The notes under the pieces were generated by a model that did no database searches, had not been told where the DNA came from, and was given only the letters and a program-made list of their open reading frames with translations. This document shows, piece after piece, positions 10,517 through 19,757 of a DNA stretch of 64,000 bases; position 1 is the first letter of the stretch, and every line of letters begins with the position of its first letter. The stretch is from positions 1-64,000 of the forward strand of contig JASANG010001451.1 in NCBI GenBank assembly GCA_030248215.1, given 5' to 3'. The position numbers were made by a program, and so were the translations under genes. This DNA is from Enoplolaimus lenunculus (taxonomy: Eukaryota > Nematoda > Enoplea > Enoplida > Thoracostomopsidae).

Positions 10517-12269
10517 GCAAAAACAACACCAACAACAACCACAGCAACAACGACAACCGTACCAGTAATCACCAATTTTACGAACTGCTTGCAACAAATG
10601 AGGCGCCTGAAAATTCAAGAGCTCACTCCCCATCGTTGCATCAGCATCCGTCTCCGCCCACCTACGGCGTCGATAGCTTCAAAGATGCCGGCGGATTTGG
10701 ATCCGAAAATCTAAATGCACCAGCTATGTCATCTGATGGCGCAAACCAAAATTTGCTAGCTATGTCCATTAACGGCGATAATCAAACTCTACTCGCTATG
10801 TCCGCCAATGTTGAAAGTCCTTGCAGCATCGAGTCAAACTACCCTCACGTCGTGAGCACAACCACAGCGGCAACCGTCGAACAATTTATGGACTCAAATT
10901 GCTTGCAACAAACGCAAATTGGGCACAGCGATCGAGTACAGTCAAATGGAATCTCTCTGAATGGAATATCTCAATTGAATAATGATTATGGCACGATAAC
11001 ATCATGTACATTCCAACCAACGATTGAAGCCAACTCAACAATGGTGGCAGGTCGGATCGTTGAAAGTAAGTCGTCTTTGCTCACATTGGGATGCTACGAA
11101 TATGTTGCTCCGGAAAACCTTGAGGAGTGACGTAATATGGCGATGTACACCAACAATAAGTATGAGGATTTTTGTAAATTTGGGCGTTCTTTTATTTTAA
11201 GTATGCGTTCCTTTTGTATGCGTACGTCTTTTTACCAAACGCCTGGAACTCTGCAGTAGCTGGCAGTTACAGGAGTAATCGGTATGTGCGATAAATGTCA
11301 TATGTATATTTCGAGAATTACATTTGGCAAATTCAGTTTTGTAAGTGACATGGATGACTAATCACCCCTGTCTACCGAGTAGAAAATTTTATTAACATTC
11401 ATTTAGATATATTTATTCAAACTGCAGTACGGACGGCGGCGAAACAAACTTTGTAAGAAATACCTTTAAAACTATCGCGCTTGGCGGGATTAGAGAAATT
11501 CCTTTCCGACATTTCTCAGCGAGGTTATGTGTTAGTAATGCACCATCCAAGTTATACTGCTCACGAAGCTGTCAAAAAATATCCATGTTATTATTGCAAA
11601 GTAGCAATAAAATTACAGTTTTTTGCACTAAATAATTTTTTGCACACTATTTAGCTAATATGTTGTTTTTGCATGCTATTCTAGGTACATGTGCAAAAAA
11701 TGGTAGGGTATTTTGGCTGTGTGTTTTTCTTGCGCCAAAATTAGAATTTACCAAAAAGTTTGAATTTCAATTTGTGTTTCAGCTACAACTTCACCAGTCT
11801 CACCCAATAATTCCATGACAATCAAGCAACCGTTTGCAAACCAACGCCAAGATTCTGTCTTTTCGCATTCGACCTCTGGCGATTTTCAATCCTGCGATTC
11901 GGTTAGATCAACTCAAGGTCGCAGCGGCTCTATGGCTCCTCAACCCCAATTTGATGGTGCCGGATCGGTGTCTGGCATTGCCTCGAATTTTCAAAATTTA
12001 CCGCCGCCTCCGCTTTATCCAATTTCTTCGTTAACCGGCGGTTCGCCGTCTGCATACGGGTATCAGTCTACGCAACAATCTCAACAGCAACGACAACAAA
12101 ATATACAACAGACACAACAACGACAACAACAACAACAACAACGACAGCAGCAGCAACAACAACACATGCAGTACATTCAGCAACAATTATGTCGTCGCAG
12201 CAGTTGCGGTGCAACCACTTCAGCAGTCAATGGTTGCGGTCCGCAAGAACAACAACAGCAGCTGCAGCT

Positions 12270-12305
<36 letters not shown>

Positions 12306-14571
12306 GCTGGGATTTGGAACAAATTTTCAATCCACTCCAACTCCAATTCACGTGCAGGACTGCATGTATATCTCAAAGCCACCTGCTCAAACAACAAGTA
12401 CGCGGAACGTTTGTTCGTCAAACGCTTGATAAAAACCAAAATTTTGTATTAAGATTGTGTACTGAACTTGTTTGCCTCATCGCTCGCGAACTTGTGTCAC
12501 TATTATATGTGGCGGGGCCTGCCCGCCATTGTGAAATCTATAAATGCGGTATTAACCATGATACCTAACTTTTCGGTTAAATGCTTGCCTAATCAGTTTT
12601 GCAAACGTCTCAAATTTATTTTATGTTGTTTTAGGTTTGCATTGCAACGCAGGATCGCAACGCCACTGCGAACAACCACAACAACGCTACCAAACAAGAT
12701 TTTACAGCGATCAGCAACACGAATTTCCGTCAATGCCGGTGTATCCTCATAGTGGCCCTTGTAGCCTGTCGTCATCTGATCTCACTACATACGGTTATAA
12801 GCAAACCAGTTCAGCCAATTTTGGACCTGGCTCACAAAATTATGACCCACAATTCGTTTATGGTCAAACGCTTTCCAGCTCTGGAATTCGTTCGATGAAC
12901 GGTCGGTGCCCTCTCCCTCATAATAATGGCTATTTCCATGGTCAGAACGCCACTGCTAACTCGGGTACGTCACGCTCGAGTAATGGTGGCACTAGTCCTT
13001 CGTTGACACTTGGCGGTTATACGGGTACGTGTGAGCGTTTTGATGCTTGCTTATATATACGGTTTTATTAGAATTATTGTCATGATTTGGTAAACGTAAT
13101 ACTTTGCAGCAAAAAAACAATAATTAGTAAGCCGGCCTTGGTGCAGTGCGCAAATGTTAGCAAATGTACAACAATCTGCATGCATGTTTTCTTTTCTCAG
13201 ATCAATCACGTTTCTGTTCTAAGAAAATTATATAGATAAGTGAGTTCTCAGAACGACGCGTATGAGTGCAATTTTATCAGTGGTTCTAATTAATTTCTAG
13301 TGTTTTACATAATTTTAAAGTTGCTAACACAGCAACGATCCTTTGAAATTTTTATTGAACGTAACCCGGGTTTCAAAATGCTGAGTTCCGCCATGCGAGT
13401 AATGTTTATGTATTTTGACAAATGCAACGGTTTTGTTTCAGGTTCAGGACCAATTCATTTATGGCAATTTTTGCTCGAATTATTGACCGACCCATCGTGC
13501 AAGCATTTCATTCGTTGGACCGGAGACGGTTGGGAATTTAAGTTGAAAGATCCGGATGAAGTCGCAAAACGATGGGGTCAACGCAAGAATAAACCAAAGG
13601 TAAGTATGGGTTCTAAGAAAAACGGATCAATTCGTTTGATATTATAATAAGGAGAGTTTGGAGGATATAACTTCACGAAAAAAATTTGCGAGCGAGCGAG
13701 AAAAAGCATACAACTTGAAGAATTCAGCAGTTATTCGTAGCGTATAAATGTGCGTTTTTGGTCAATTCAAATTTTTAGGGGATATGTAAATTCACCGCAG
13801 CCCTGGTATACTCCCCCGAATATATGTCATAAATTTACGACAATTATCAGTCATAAATGCAACGGTCACAATTTGGGCGGTGGTAGGGAATTTGGATCCT
13901 GTACAAATTTAATGTAACCTATTTTGTACATCTCGGTGAGCTGAGTTCAATGGTAATATACTGAACGCTGAATGGCAACTGTTCAAAAGTTCCAATTCTA
14001 ATTTTGTATTCGGATCCATTGACATCCACAGTCCGTAAACTTACGAAGTTAGATGTGAATGAAATCGGTGAAAGTAGCGCTATACTCTCCGCGTCGCACT
14101 GTGAAATGTTTTATTAAAAATTGCCGCACGCCGCCACGCGCCAGTGTGCGGAGCGGCTCTTGGCGGCGTGTGGCGGCGTGCGAAGGGAAGCATAACGCAA
14201 CCCTTATCCTTCGCCGCATGTTTCATTCATTTCAGATGAACTACGAAAAACTGTCTCGTGGTATTCGCTACTACTACGACAAAAATATCATTCATAAAAC
14301 TAACGGTAAACGCTACGTATATCGCTACGTGTGTGACCTGTCAACGCTTTTAAGTTCAACCCCTGAACAAGTTCATCAACAAATGGGAATTCATTCACGA
14401 TCGTCTACAAGCGACTGCAGTGGTAATCGAGGTTCAAGTGAATTTGACGAAGATAGTGACGATTCGGATTTTTTAGCCAATGATCAGTCAGAACGCAAAC
14501 AAACAATAGTAACGTTAGCCAATGACGTGAAGCCTGAACCACAGCAGTTGCTGCAAGCGATGGATCACTAA
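6040..14571 (+). CDS. ETS1/ETS2 (pointed-type) transcription factor, 5' partial
   Basis: Eight exons join in phase: 6040-6156, 6558-6755, 7619-7819, 10061-11065, 11783-12397, 12635-13024, 13442-13599 and 14236-14571 (stop). All introns but the last are phase 1, and all have GT/AG ends. About 1005 residues are encoded here; N-terminal exons must lie upstream. The first two exons give a PNT/SAM domain (GIPHDPRTW to ILWEHL-like [12 protein letters not shown]) matching ETS1/2 at the GIPxDPRxW signature; the last two give the ETS DNA-binding domain ([29 protein letters not shown]). Between them lie Asn- and Gln-rich linkers, making the protein more than twice the length of human ETS1. Family knowledge: a nuclear factor binding GGAA sites, downstream of Ras/MAPK. 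The C-terminal tail has an acidic run and VKPEP, a possible SUMO site. Confidence 0.93.
6332..6472. repeat. short TIR element in ETS intron
   Basis: The ends are ATATATCAGGGTCG and, on the other strand, ATATATCAGTACCGG. The inside is C-rich (CCACCCCCCC, GGCCCCACCCCGGG). A related piece (ATCAGGGCCGGACATACC) is seen near 50383. Confidence 0.45.
7361..7522. repeat. TIR element, GGTCCGTAG family, in ETS intron
   Basis: It starts GGTCCGTAGTCAG and ends with GGCTACGTGACC; inside are AGGAGGGGC and AAAATTTTCTAGGGGGG. Members of the same family lie at 7845-7991, 35577-35737, 40387-40560 and 58904-59066. The terminal pattern resembles hAT-type miniatures; I found no clear target duplication. Confidence 0.55.
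7845..7991. repeat. TIR element, GGTCCGTAG family, in ETS intron
   Basis: GCCCGTGGCCAGAGG at the left and CTGTGTACGGGTC at the right are diverged termini. The internal CATTGAAGACCCTTGTATT is shared with the copy at 35577-35737. Confidence 0.45.
8189..8224 (+). other. possible small alternative exon of the ETS gene
   Basis: A good acceptor (TTTCTTTTCAG) precedes 8189, and the reading would join in phase after exon 7619-7819 ([12 protein letters not shown]). A weak donor after 8224 would restore phase 1 for exon 10061. The flanking exons also join directly in phase, so this could be a cassette exon or nothing. Only transcript data can tell. Confidence 0.2.
8537..8632. repeat. (TA)n/(TATATT)n microsatellite
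   Basis: Nearly pure alternating TA with TATATTTATA variants lies directly against the left end of the next transposon, a common insertion preference. Confidence 0.9.
8633..9057. repeat. TIR element rich in GGAAC/GAACAGGAA repeats
   Basis: The left end TATCAGGGTTCCAACATG and the inverted right end TATCAGGTTCAACCGG are TIRs. The subterminal regions repeat GAACAGGAA and CCGGAATT. A diverged relative lies at about 59456-59909, sharing the core GGCACAAAACCGTAAAA and the CCGGTTCC motif. Confidence 0.6.
9514..9632. repeat. 119-bp MITE with perfect 14-bp TIRs
   Basis: TTTAAACTAGAGTT at 9514-9527 is perfectly inverted as AACTCTAGTTTAAA at 9619-9632. The inside contains ATCCGGG direct and inverted motifs. 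It lies in the long ETS intron. Confidence 0.7.
10061..11065 (+). other. ETS gene: long exon with polyasparagine tract
   Basis: The acceptor CGTTTTAG precedes 10061 and the donor A|gtaag follows 11065. Codons in 10312-10575 encode an Asn-rich tract broken by His, Ser, Tyr and Ile. Most of the tract uses AAC, but one block near 10477-10515 is a pure AAT run, suggesting a separate expansion. The rest is Ser/Gln-rich, with a short internal repeat ([16 protein letters not shown] then [12 protein letters not shown]). This is probably a disordered transactivation region. Downstream exon 11783-12397 holds a polyglutamine tract. Confidence 0.85.
13442..14571 (+). other. ETS gene: exons encoding the ETS DNA-binding domain
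   Basis: Exon 13442-13599 encodes [16 protein letters not shown] to [11 protein letters not shown], and exon 14236-14571 encodes [17 protein letters not shown] to the stop. The split before [16 protein letters not shown] is the same intron position known in ETS1/2 genes. The recognition helix RGIRYYYDK is intact, including both DNA-contacting Arg positions typical of the family. After the domain come about 60 acidic and Ser-rich residues. The last intron holds a foldback transposon ending only about 30 bp before the exon. Confidence 0.94.
14070..14203. repeat. GC-rich foldback MITE just upstream of the last ETS exon
   Basis: The left TAGCGCTATACT and right (inverted) GGGTTGCGTTATGCTT are termini of a family also seen at 17768-18593, 48893-49023 and 55609-55792. 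Inside, CGCACGCCGCCAC is inverted nearly perfectly, so the RNA or DNA can form a strong hairpin. It ends 32 bp before exon 14236. Confidence 0.65.
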
Positions 14572-14669
14572 AATGTCATTGGGTATCAGCAATACCTACG
14601 TATTGCTGGACCTCTGTTTGGATTAGTGAAAAGATATGATTGATTGAACGAAAAATGACTTGGTTATTA

Positions 14670-15160
14670 GGCAATGAGAGCAGCTAGATTCCAAACCAAC
14701 AATAGTAACGCTAGCTTATGACGCGAAGCCAGAACCACAACAAATGCTTCAAGCGATGAACCACTTAAATTTCATTAAATTTCATTGGGTGTCAGCAAAA
14801 ATTATCGTACGATTTTGGATTAAATAATAGTTATAATTGGATGTCATGTGATTTTTATCGAATCAGACAGCATGCAGAAGCAAAATATTAGCTGTAATCC
14901 AATGAGTGGCTAGAATACAATATGACTAAAGCAATGTTAGCCAATGACGGAAGCGTAAATCGCAACAATAGCTTCAACAGATGGATACGTAATATTTGAT
15001 TGGATATCTACAAAAAACTGTTACAAGGCTGTGAATCAGACAGGAGATATCGCTCAAACGATAACCAACGACGTGAAGCTTGAACAACAATTGCGTTAAG
15101 CGATGGATTAGTCAAATTTCATTGGATATCAGCAAAACGTAATGCTGGACTATTGAACAG
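14670..15160 (+). repeat. tandem degenerate copies of the ETS terminal exon end
   Basis: The exon end around 14500-14640 (AACAATAGTAACGTTAGCC, GACGTGAAGCCTGAACCACA, AAGCGATGGATCACTAAAAT, CATTGGGTATCAGCAA) recurs in order at about 14695-14800, 14920-15010 and 15050-15160. Spacing is roughly 130-230 bp and identity falls with distance. These look like ancient partial tandem duplications in what should be the 3' UTR. Confidence 0.75.
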
Positions 15161-15549
15161 AGAATAGAAATGATTGGACAAGCCATGAAATTTGGTGCAA
15201 TGTTATTAAGTACGGGATCAAAGCTGAAAACTTCTTCCTCAACTTTAATGAATACGGGACATTGTGGCAAAGTCAGCTTTATAACGGCGTCAGTAAAACA
15301 CAAGCCAACAATTGTTATGAGCTATAAATTGGTAATATTTTGGAGTGACGGGCAAAATTTTTGAACGCAAGCAAGAAGGAACAGTAAAGCATCCTGTTCT
15401 GTACGTTACGACTCCGAGAATTATTTCATTTTGTACTGCTTTGTACGCAACATACTGCTATATAATCAAGAGTTCATCAAAATCAAACGATTATATTTGC
15501 TGACGGATTCATATTGTAGGCCATCTAAGCCAGGATCCTTTCCAACTGG

Positions 15550-15722
15550 GGCCAATGTAAAAAACAGGGTCGTAACAGTAGTATGAGAGTATTCCTAAAT
15601 GTAAGTCTATGCATAAGAATGATTTTATACCTTAGCCTAAGCCTAAACAAAAATTAGCCTGAAGGTTACTCTTGCTCTATGCAGTGCGCAGAAAAACGTT
15701 TCGCCCCTAATCGTTAGATAAG
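15550..15722 (-). repeat. TTAGGC-rich MITE (family A), minus orientation
   Basis: Family A is defined by TIRs near GGCCCATGTAAAGATCAGGG (left) and, inverted, GGCCAATGTATAGAACAGGG. Units are about 170-190 bp, with CTTAAGCTTTAGACTAAT after the left end and a variable run of CTTAGG hexamers before GGAATATGCTTATACTACTG. This copy has all blocks in reverse. Confidence 0.75.
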
Positions 15723-16041
15723 CTCAAACGGGTACCATAATAAGTATTTGTTTAGAGCCAATGGTATCTTGAGTCCCGAAGTCCATTCTGCGTATACTAA
15801 TTGAACCAGCTGTGAGCAGTTTACAAACATTTGGATGGCATTTCTCGATGTGGTTTATAAATGCGAAGTGATGATTTTTGCAACTCACAGATTTGTACAA
15901 TTAGAAGCAGGGGTGCTTTCAATGGTGATTGAGCGGATATAATCCGTACACAGTTGGAGAGACGAGAAAAAGGCACTTTTACCGGCCTCAAAAGAGCCAA
16001 CTGGAAAGTAGAGGTCAAAATTATTTTCTGTTCTCTATGAC

Positions 16042-16231
16042 GGCCCTATATAAAGATCAGGGGCGGAACGTTATTCAGTTCGAGTGGAATAGAGCAACCT
16101 TAAGCTTTAGACTAATTCTTTTGCATGGGCTTAGGTGTAAAGTATAAGCTCATTGGCTCATTGTTACGCCTAGGATTAACCTTAGGAATATGCGTATACT
16201 ACTGTAGCGCCCCTTTTGTATACATTAGTCG
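16042..16231 (+). repeat. family A MITE
   Basis: Left end GGCCCTATATAAAGATCAGG and right end TTTTGTATACATTAGTCGC; the hexamer run is short and degenerate. Confidence 0.75.
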
Positions 16232-16738
16232 CAATGACTACCAAAACATATAATCCTGGCTATGCTTGTAAAAAATAGCATCCAAGGATTTAAATTCCAT
16301 ATTTTTAATGAACGTTAATTCAAAATCAAATTTGAAATTTTTGTTATACCGAACTCAAATTGTGGGTTAAACAATTTTCGCCGTTGCTTTTCTTTGCGTT
16401 TTCCGTGTTTATTTGTTACATATATTTTGCCAGTTTCTGGTTGCTGTTTTCAAAGTTTTCTATGCGCTGTATTTGTTAATTTTTCTTGTTTGTGTTTTAA
16501 TTCTATTTTATTGTACTGCGATGTGCTCTAATTCTTGCCTAAAAACCACTATGCTCAATTTAAACTGTAACCTGTGGATGTTGATAGTGTTTGTTGTTTT
16601 TTTTATTTCTTGTGTATTATTGATACTGGCCAAAGCCAAAATGTATATATTTTATATATGTTTGTGCCTTCATAATTTAAATTATATCTAAAATGCGAAA
16701 TACGCATGTTACGAACCACAGATTGCTAAACTAGAGCT

Positions 16739-17125
16739 CATACTGTAATGACCCGAGTAAGAGGGGTAAAACAGGACGGTTCCTATTTTAAGTCAATCCG
16801 TATCCATAATGAGAATTCGGTACTGGGTACCATCTATAAGTCCTAATTATAATTTATAGCAGTAACCGCCGCATGCGAATGGCGTAGACTGTTTAAATAT
16901 GTAACAAACACTCAGACATCCCGTATAAACTTTATTAAAAATCCAGAAAAAACCTACCGGACATGGCAGTCAACCAGAATACTTCGGAGCAAGTCAGATT
17001 TGCCTAAAATAAAGAGTTTGAAAAACAAGGGTGTTGGGTCCAACTGACATCAAGTGAATTAAATCACGGAAGGTACCGTTTGGAGAAACAAAATAAATAT
17101 CAGTCCACTCCTTTTATTCGTATTT
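16739..17125. repeat. TACTGTAGTGACCC-family TIR element (family C)
   Basis: The left end TACTGTAATGACCCGAGTAA and the right half with AATAAATATCAGTCCACTCC define a diverged copy. The best-preserved copies are at 45704-46147 and 47030-47453. Confidence 0.6.
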
Positions 17126-17767
17126 TAATACTGGCTTATAGACGCGCTATTTATTTTTTACTTTTGACTATTTTAATGCTTCGTGGGTTCGTTCGATACC
17201 GTACGACACCGCGAGCATTGATAACTCAAATTCTAAATATAAATTTTCTATATAGCGCAACGCAAGGCTTAGAATTTCGTTTCTGTATTTGTAAGGCTTA
17301 GAATTTCGTTTCTGTATTTGTAATATATAAATTCAGTCCTGGCTAAACGACGAAGAGTAAACAATTATAATTGATGCTTATTATATAAAAATTTTATCAA
17401 GTGAACTTTAGCTAAGTAATTTTTATAAAATGGACCAAACATTTTGCTACTTTATGAATTTAAATTAGATTCAATGAAACGCGACATGGCGCTCTCAATA
17501 ATGTTGTTTTGCAATTTTACCTGCTCTCAAGCAGATCTAAGTCTTGACACAGATCAATTGCTATCTCTATGTTGTATTTTTGAAAACAACCGCAGAATTC
17601 TATCTGTTAGCGGTTTATAAATGGATATACTGTTCGTAACTTTGGTTCCTTAGCTTAATTGTTGTATTATAGTACTATATATTGCGTTTATCAGATTTTT
17701 GGTAATTCTTTAAAGTATAAAATATTTGATTACTAAGCGATAGAAAGTGAGGTAGTTGTAACAATAT

Positions 17768-18593
17768 GGGTTGCGTTATACTTGTCGCGCGGCGGTGTCT
17801 GTCGCCGTACGGCGCCGTGCGTCGCTGTCCGTTACCGTATGGTATGGTAGGGTAATAATTCGCGTACGATACCTGATACCGCACTGTGACGCACAGTGGC
17901 GGACGGCGCCGTACGGTTGACGGACTGGGCCGTACGGTTGACGGACGGCGCCGTACGGTTGACGGACGGCGCCGTACGGTTGACGGACGGCGCCGTACGA
18001 TTGACGGACTGGGCCGTACGGTTGACGGACGGCGCCGTACGATTGACGGACTGGGCCGCGCGGTTGACGGACTGGGCCGTACGGTTGACGGACGGCGCCG
18101 TACGGTTGACGGACTGGGCCGCGCGGTTGACGGACTGGGCCGTACGGTTGACGGACGGCGCCGTACGGTTGACGGACTGGGCCGCGCGGTTGACGGACTG
18201 GGCCGTACGGTTGACGGACGGCGCCGTACGATTGACGGACTGGGCCGCGCGGTTGACGGACTGGGCCGTACGGTTGACGGACGGCGCCGTACGGTTGACG
18301 AAATGGGCCGTACGGTTGACGGATTGGGCCGTACGGTTGACGGACTGGGCCGTACGGTTGACGGACTGGGCCGTACGGTTGACGGACTGGGCCGTACGGT
18401 TGACGGACTGGGCCGTACGGTTGACGGACGGCGCCGTACGGTTGACGGACTGGGCCGTACGGTTGACGGACTGGGCCGTACGGTTGACGGACTGGGCCGT
18501 ACGGTTGACGGACTGGGCCGTACGGTTGACGGACGGCACAGTGTGGGTAGGTGATGGACGGCGCCTAACGTCATCAAAAAGTATAGTTCTTCC
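17768..18593. repeat. TIR element containing a 21-bp minisatellite
   Basis: Between imperfect TIRs (GGGTTGCGTTATACTTG at the left, inverted GGGAAGAACTATACTTTT at the right) lies an array of about 31 units of 21 bp at roughly 17890-18537. Two unit types alternate: GACTGGGCCGTACGGTTGAC and GACGGCGCCGTACGGTTGAC, the latter with nested palindromes GGCGCC and CCGTACGG. Because 21 is a multiple of three, several frames stay open on both strands; I regard them as artefacts. Confidence 0.85.
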
Positions 18594-18975
18594 CATTGGA
18601 TAGACAACGATTTTAATGTTAAGCACGTCATGTTTTAGCCGACGAACATTTTCGGCAGTATTTGCTAAAGTTGCGTGTAGCAAAATTCAGAGAATGCTTT
18701 ATTAACTTAAAAATGGCTAACAATGTTTTTTGGCTATTTTTTGGCCGAAATATGGTTACTTTTGTAAAATTTAAAACTCATAAAACAAATTTTTTGAATG
18801 AAATATTTTGATCAGAATTTGTGTTGAACAATTGTGCAAATTTCCAAAAAAATATTTAAACCTGGATTTTTTGTTACATATGATATATAATGTTGAATAT
18901 AGCAATCACAATAAAACTAATTTGTTTTTAATATTATTGCCTAACGTTGTTTTGCTTCAAACGGCATAAAACTTG

Positions 18976-19148
18976 GAGACAATGTATAGAACGGGGCCAT
19001 AACAGTAGCATAAGCATATTCCAAAAGCCTATATATACCTACTTAAGCCTAAGATTAAGAATAAGCAAAAAAAATTAGTCTCAAGGTTAAGCTTATTCTA
19101 TTGTAGTCTCGCGGAAAAACTATCCGCCCCTAATCTTTACATGGACCG
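18976..19148 (-). repeat. family A MITE, minus orientation
   Basis: It begins GACAATGTATAGAACGGGGC and ends CCCCTAATCTTTACATGG, both diverged termini. Confidence 0.75.
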
Positions 19149-19342
19149 AAGTACATATATTATAAAACTTTTCACATGACCAAAGTGTCAAATTCTTTTT
19201 CAGCTTTTCAAAACGCACCGATTCAACTCAGGATTGCCTTGAATATTATGCCCCTGCAAATTAATTTACGGCACCGATGCTGGGCTCAGGCCCCGTAAAT
19301 TCCATAATAGATATAGTGATGGCTGTTTACAATTTTGCAAAA

Positions 19343-19483
19343 TTAAACTCGTCGTTCCAAATCGAACCATTTTGTTTCATCGAAGCTTCGCTGAACGGAA
19401 CATGTTGATTTTAATCCGGGATTGTTTTTTCTTGGCGCATTGGAGTTTATCAGTAATCCTTGTGAGTTGTTATTGCTGTTGTT

Positions 19484-19548
<65 letters not shown>

Positions 19549-19757
19549 GGTTGTTGTTGTCTTCGACGATTGATTTTTCCTCCAACGACTCAGAGGGAAA
19601 CATTCGCCCACAAGAGCAACAACTCTCAGCGTCGAGTCCGGCTTGAACTGAGGTATTTGTTCTGAAGTGAGTGGCGGTTTGAACGCCAGTTGAAGTGAGC
19701 CGTAATAATTTTTCAATGTTTTGTTTGAGAATGTTTTGCAGTGGCGAACTCATGAAC
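19343..19757 (-). other. K2P gene: C-terminal exon with polyasparagine tract
   Basis: The acceptor AATTTCAG lies just above 19757. The upstream exon donor AA|gtaagc overlaps an in-frame TAA, so splicing gives K359 followed by FMSSPLQNILKQ, while retention of the intron would end the protein at once (359 aa). The GTT run on the plus strand encodes about 25 consecutive Asn codons AAC. This exon makes the cytoplasmic tail. Confidence 0.82.

Larger units (their letters stand above)
14572..19342. other. intergenic region between the ETS and K2P genes
   Basis: I see no gene. It holds the duplicated exon ends, several TTAGGC-rich MITEs, one element of the TACTGTAGTGACCC family and the 21-bp minisatellite. 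A hydrophobic open frame at 16413-16691 is T-rich low-complexity sequence and is not convincing as a gene. No clear polyadenylation signal directly follows the ETS stop. Confidence 0.6.

Noticed and set aside
10279-10575. Antisense polyvaline/isoleucine frame
   Set aside because: It is the reverse reading of the Asn-coding repeat in the ETS exon.
16413-16691. Hydrophobic small membrane protein on the plus strand
   Set aside because: T-rich low-complexity DNA gives Phe/Leu/Val runs by chance; no promoter, homolog or splice support seen.
17890-18537. CRISPR-like array
   Set aside because: Units are contiguous with no spacers and the genome is eukaryotic.
17886-18631. Long repetitive proteins (VNRTAQS, VRLTDWA, RTVDGLG) on both strands
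   Set aside because: All are by-products of a 21-bp tandem repeat; several frames open on both strands cannot all be genes.
19372-19665. Polycysteine and polyleucine frames on the plus strand
   Set aside because: They are shadows of the Asn run in the K2P C-terminal exon.
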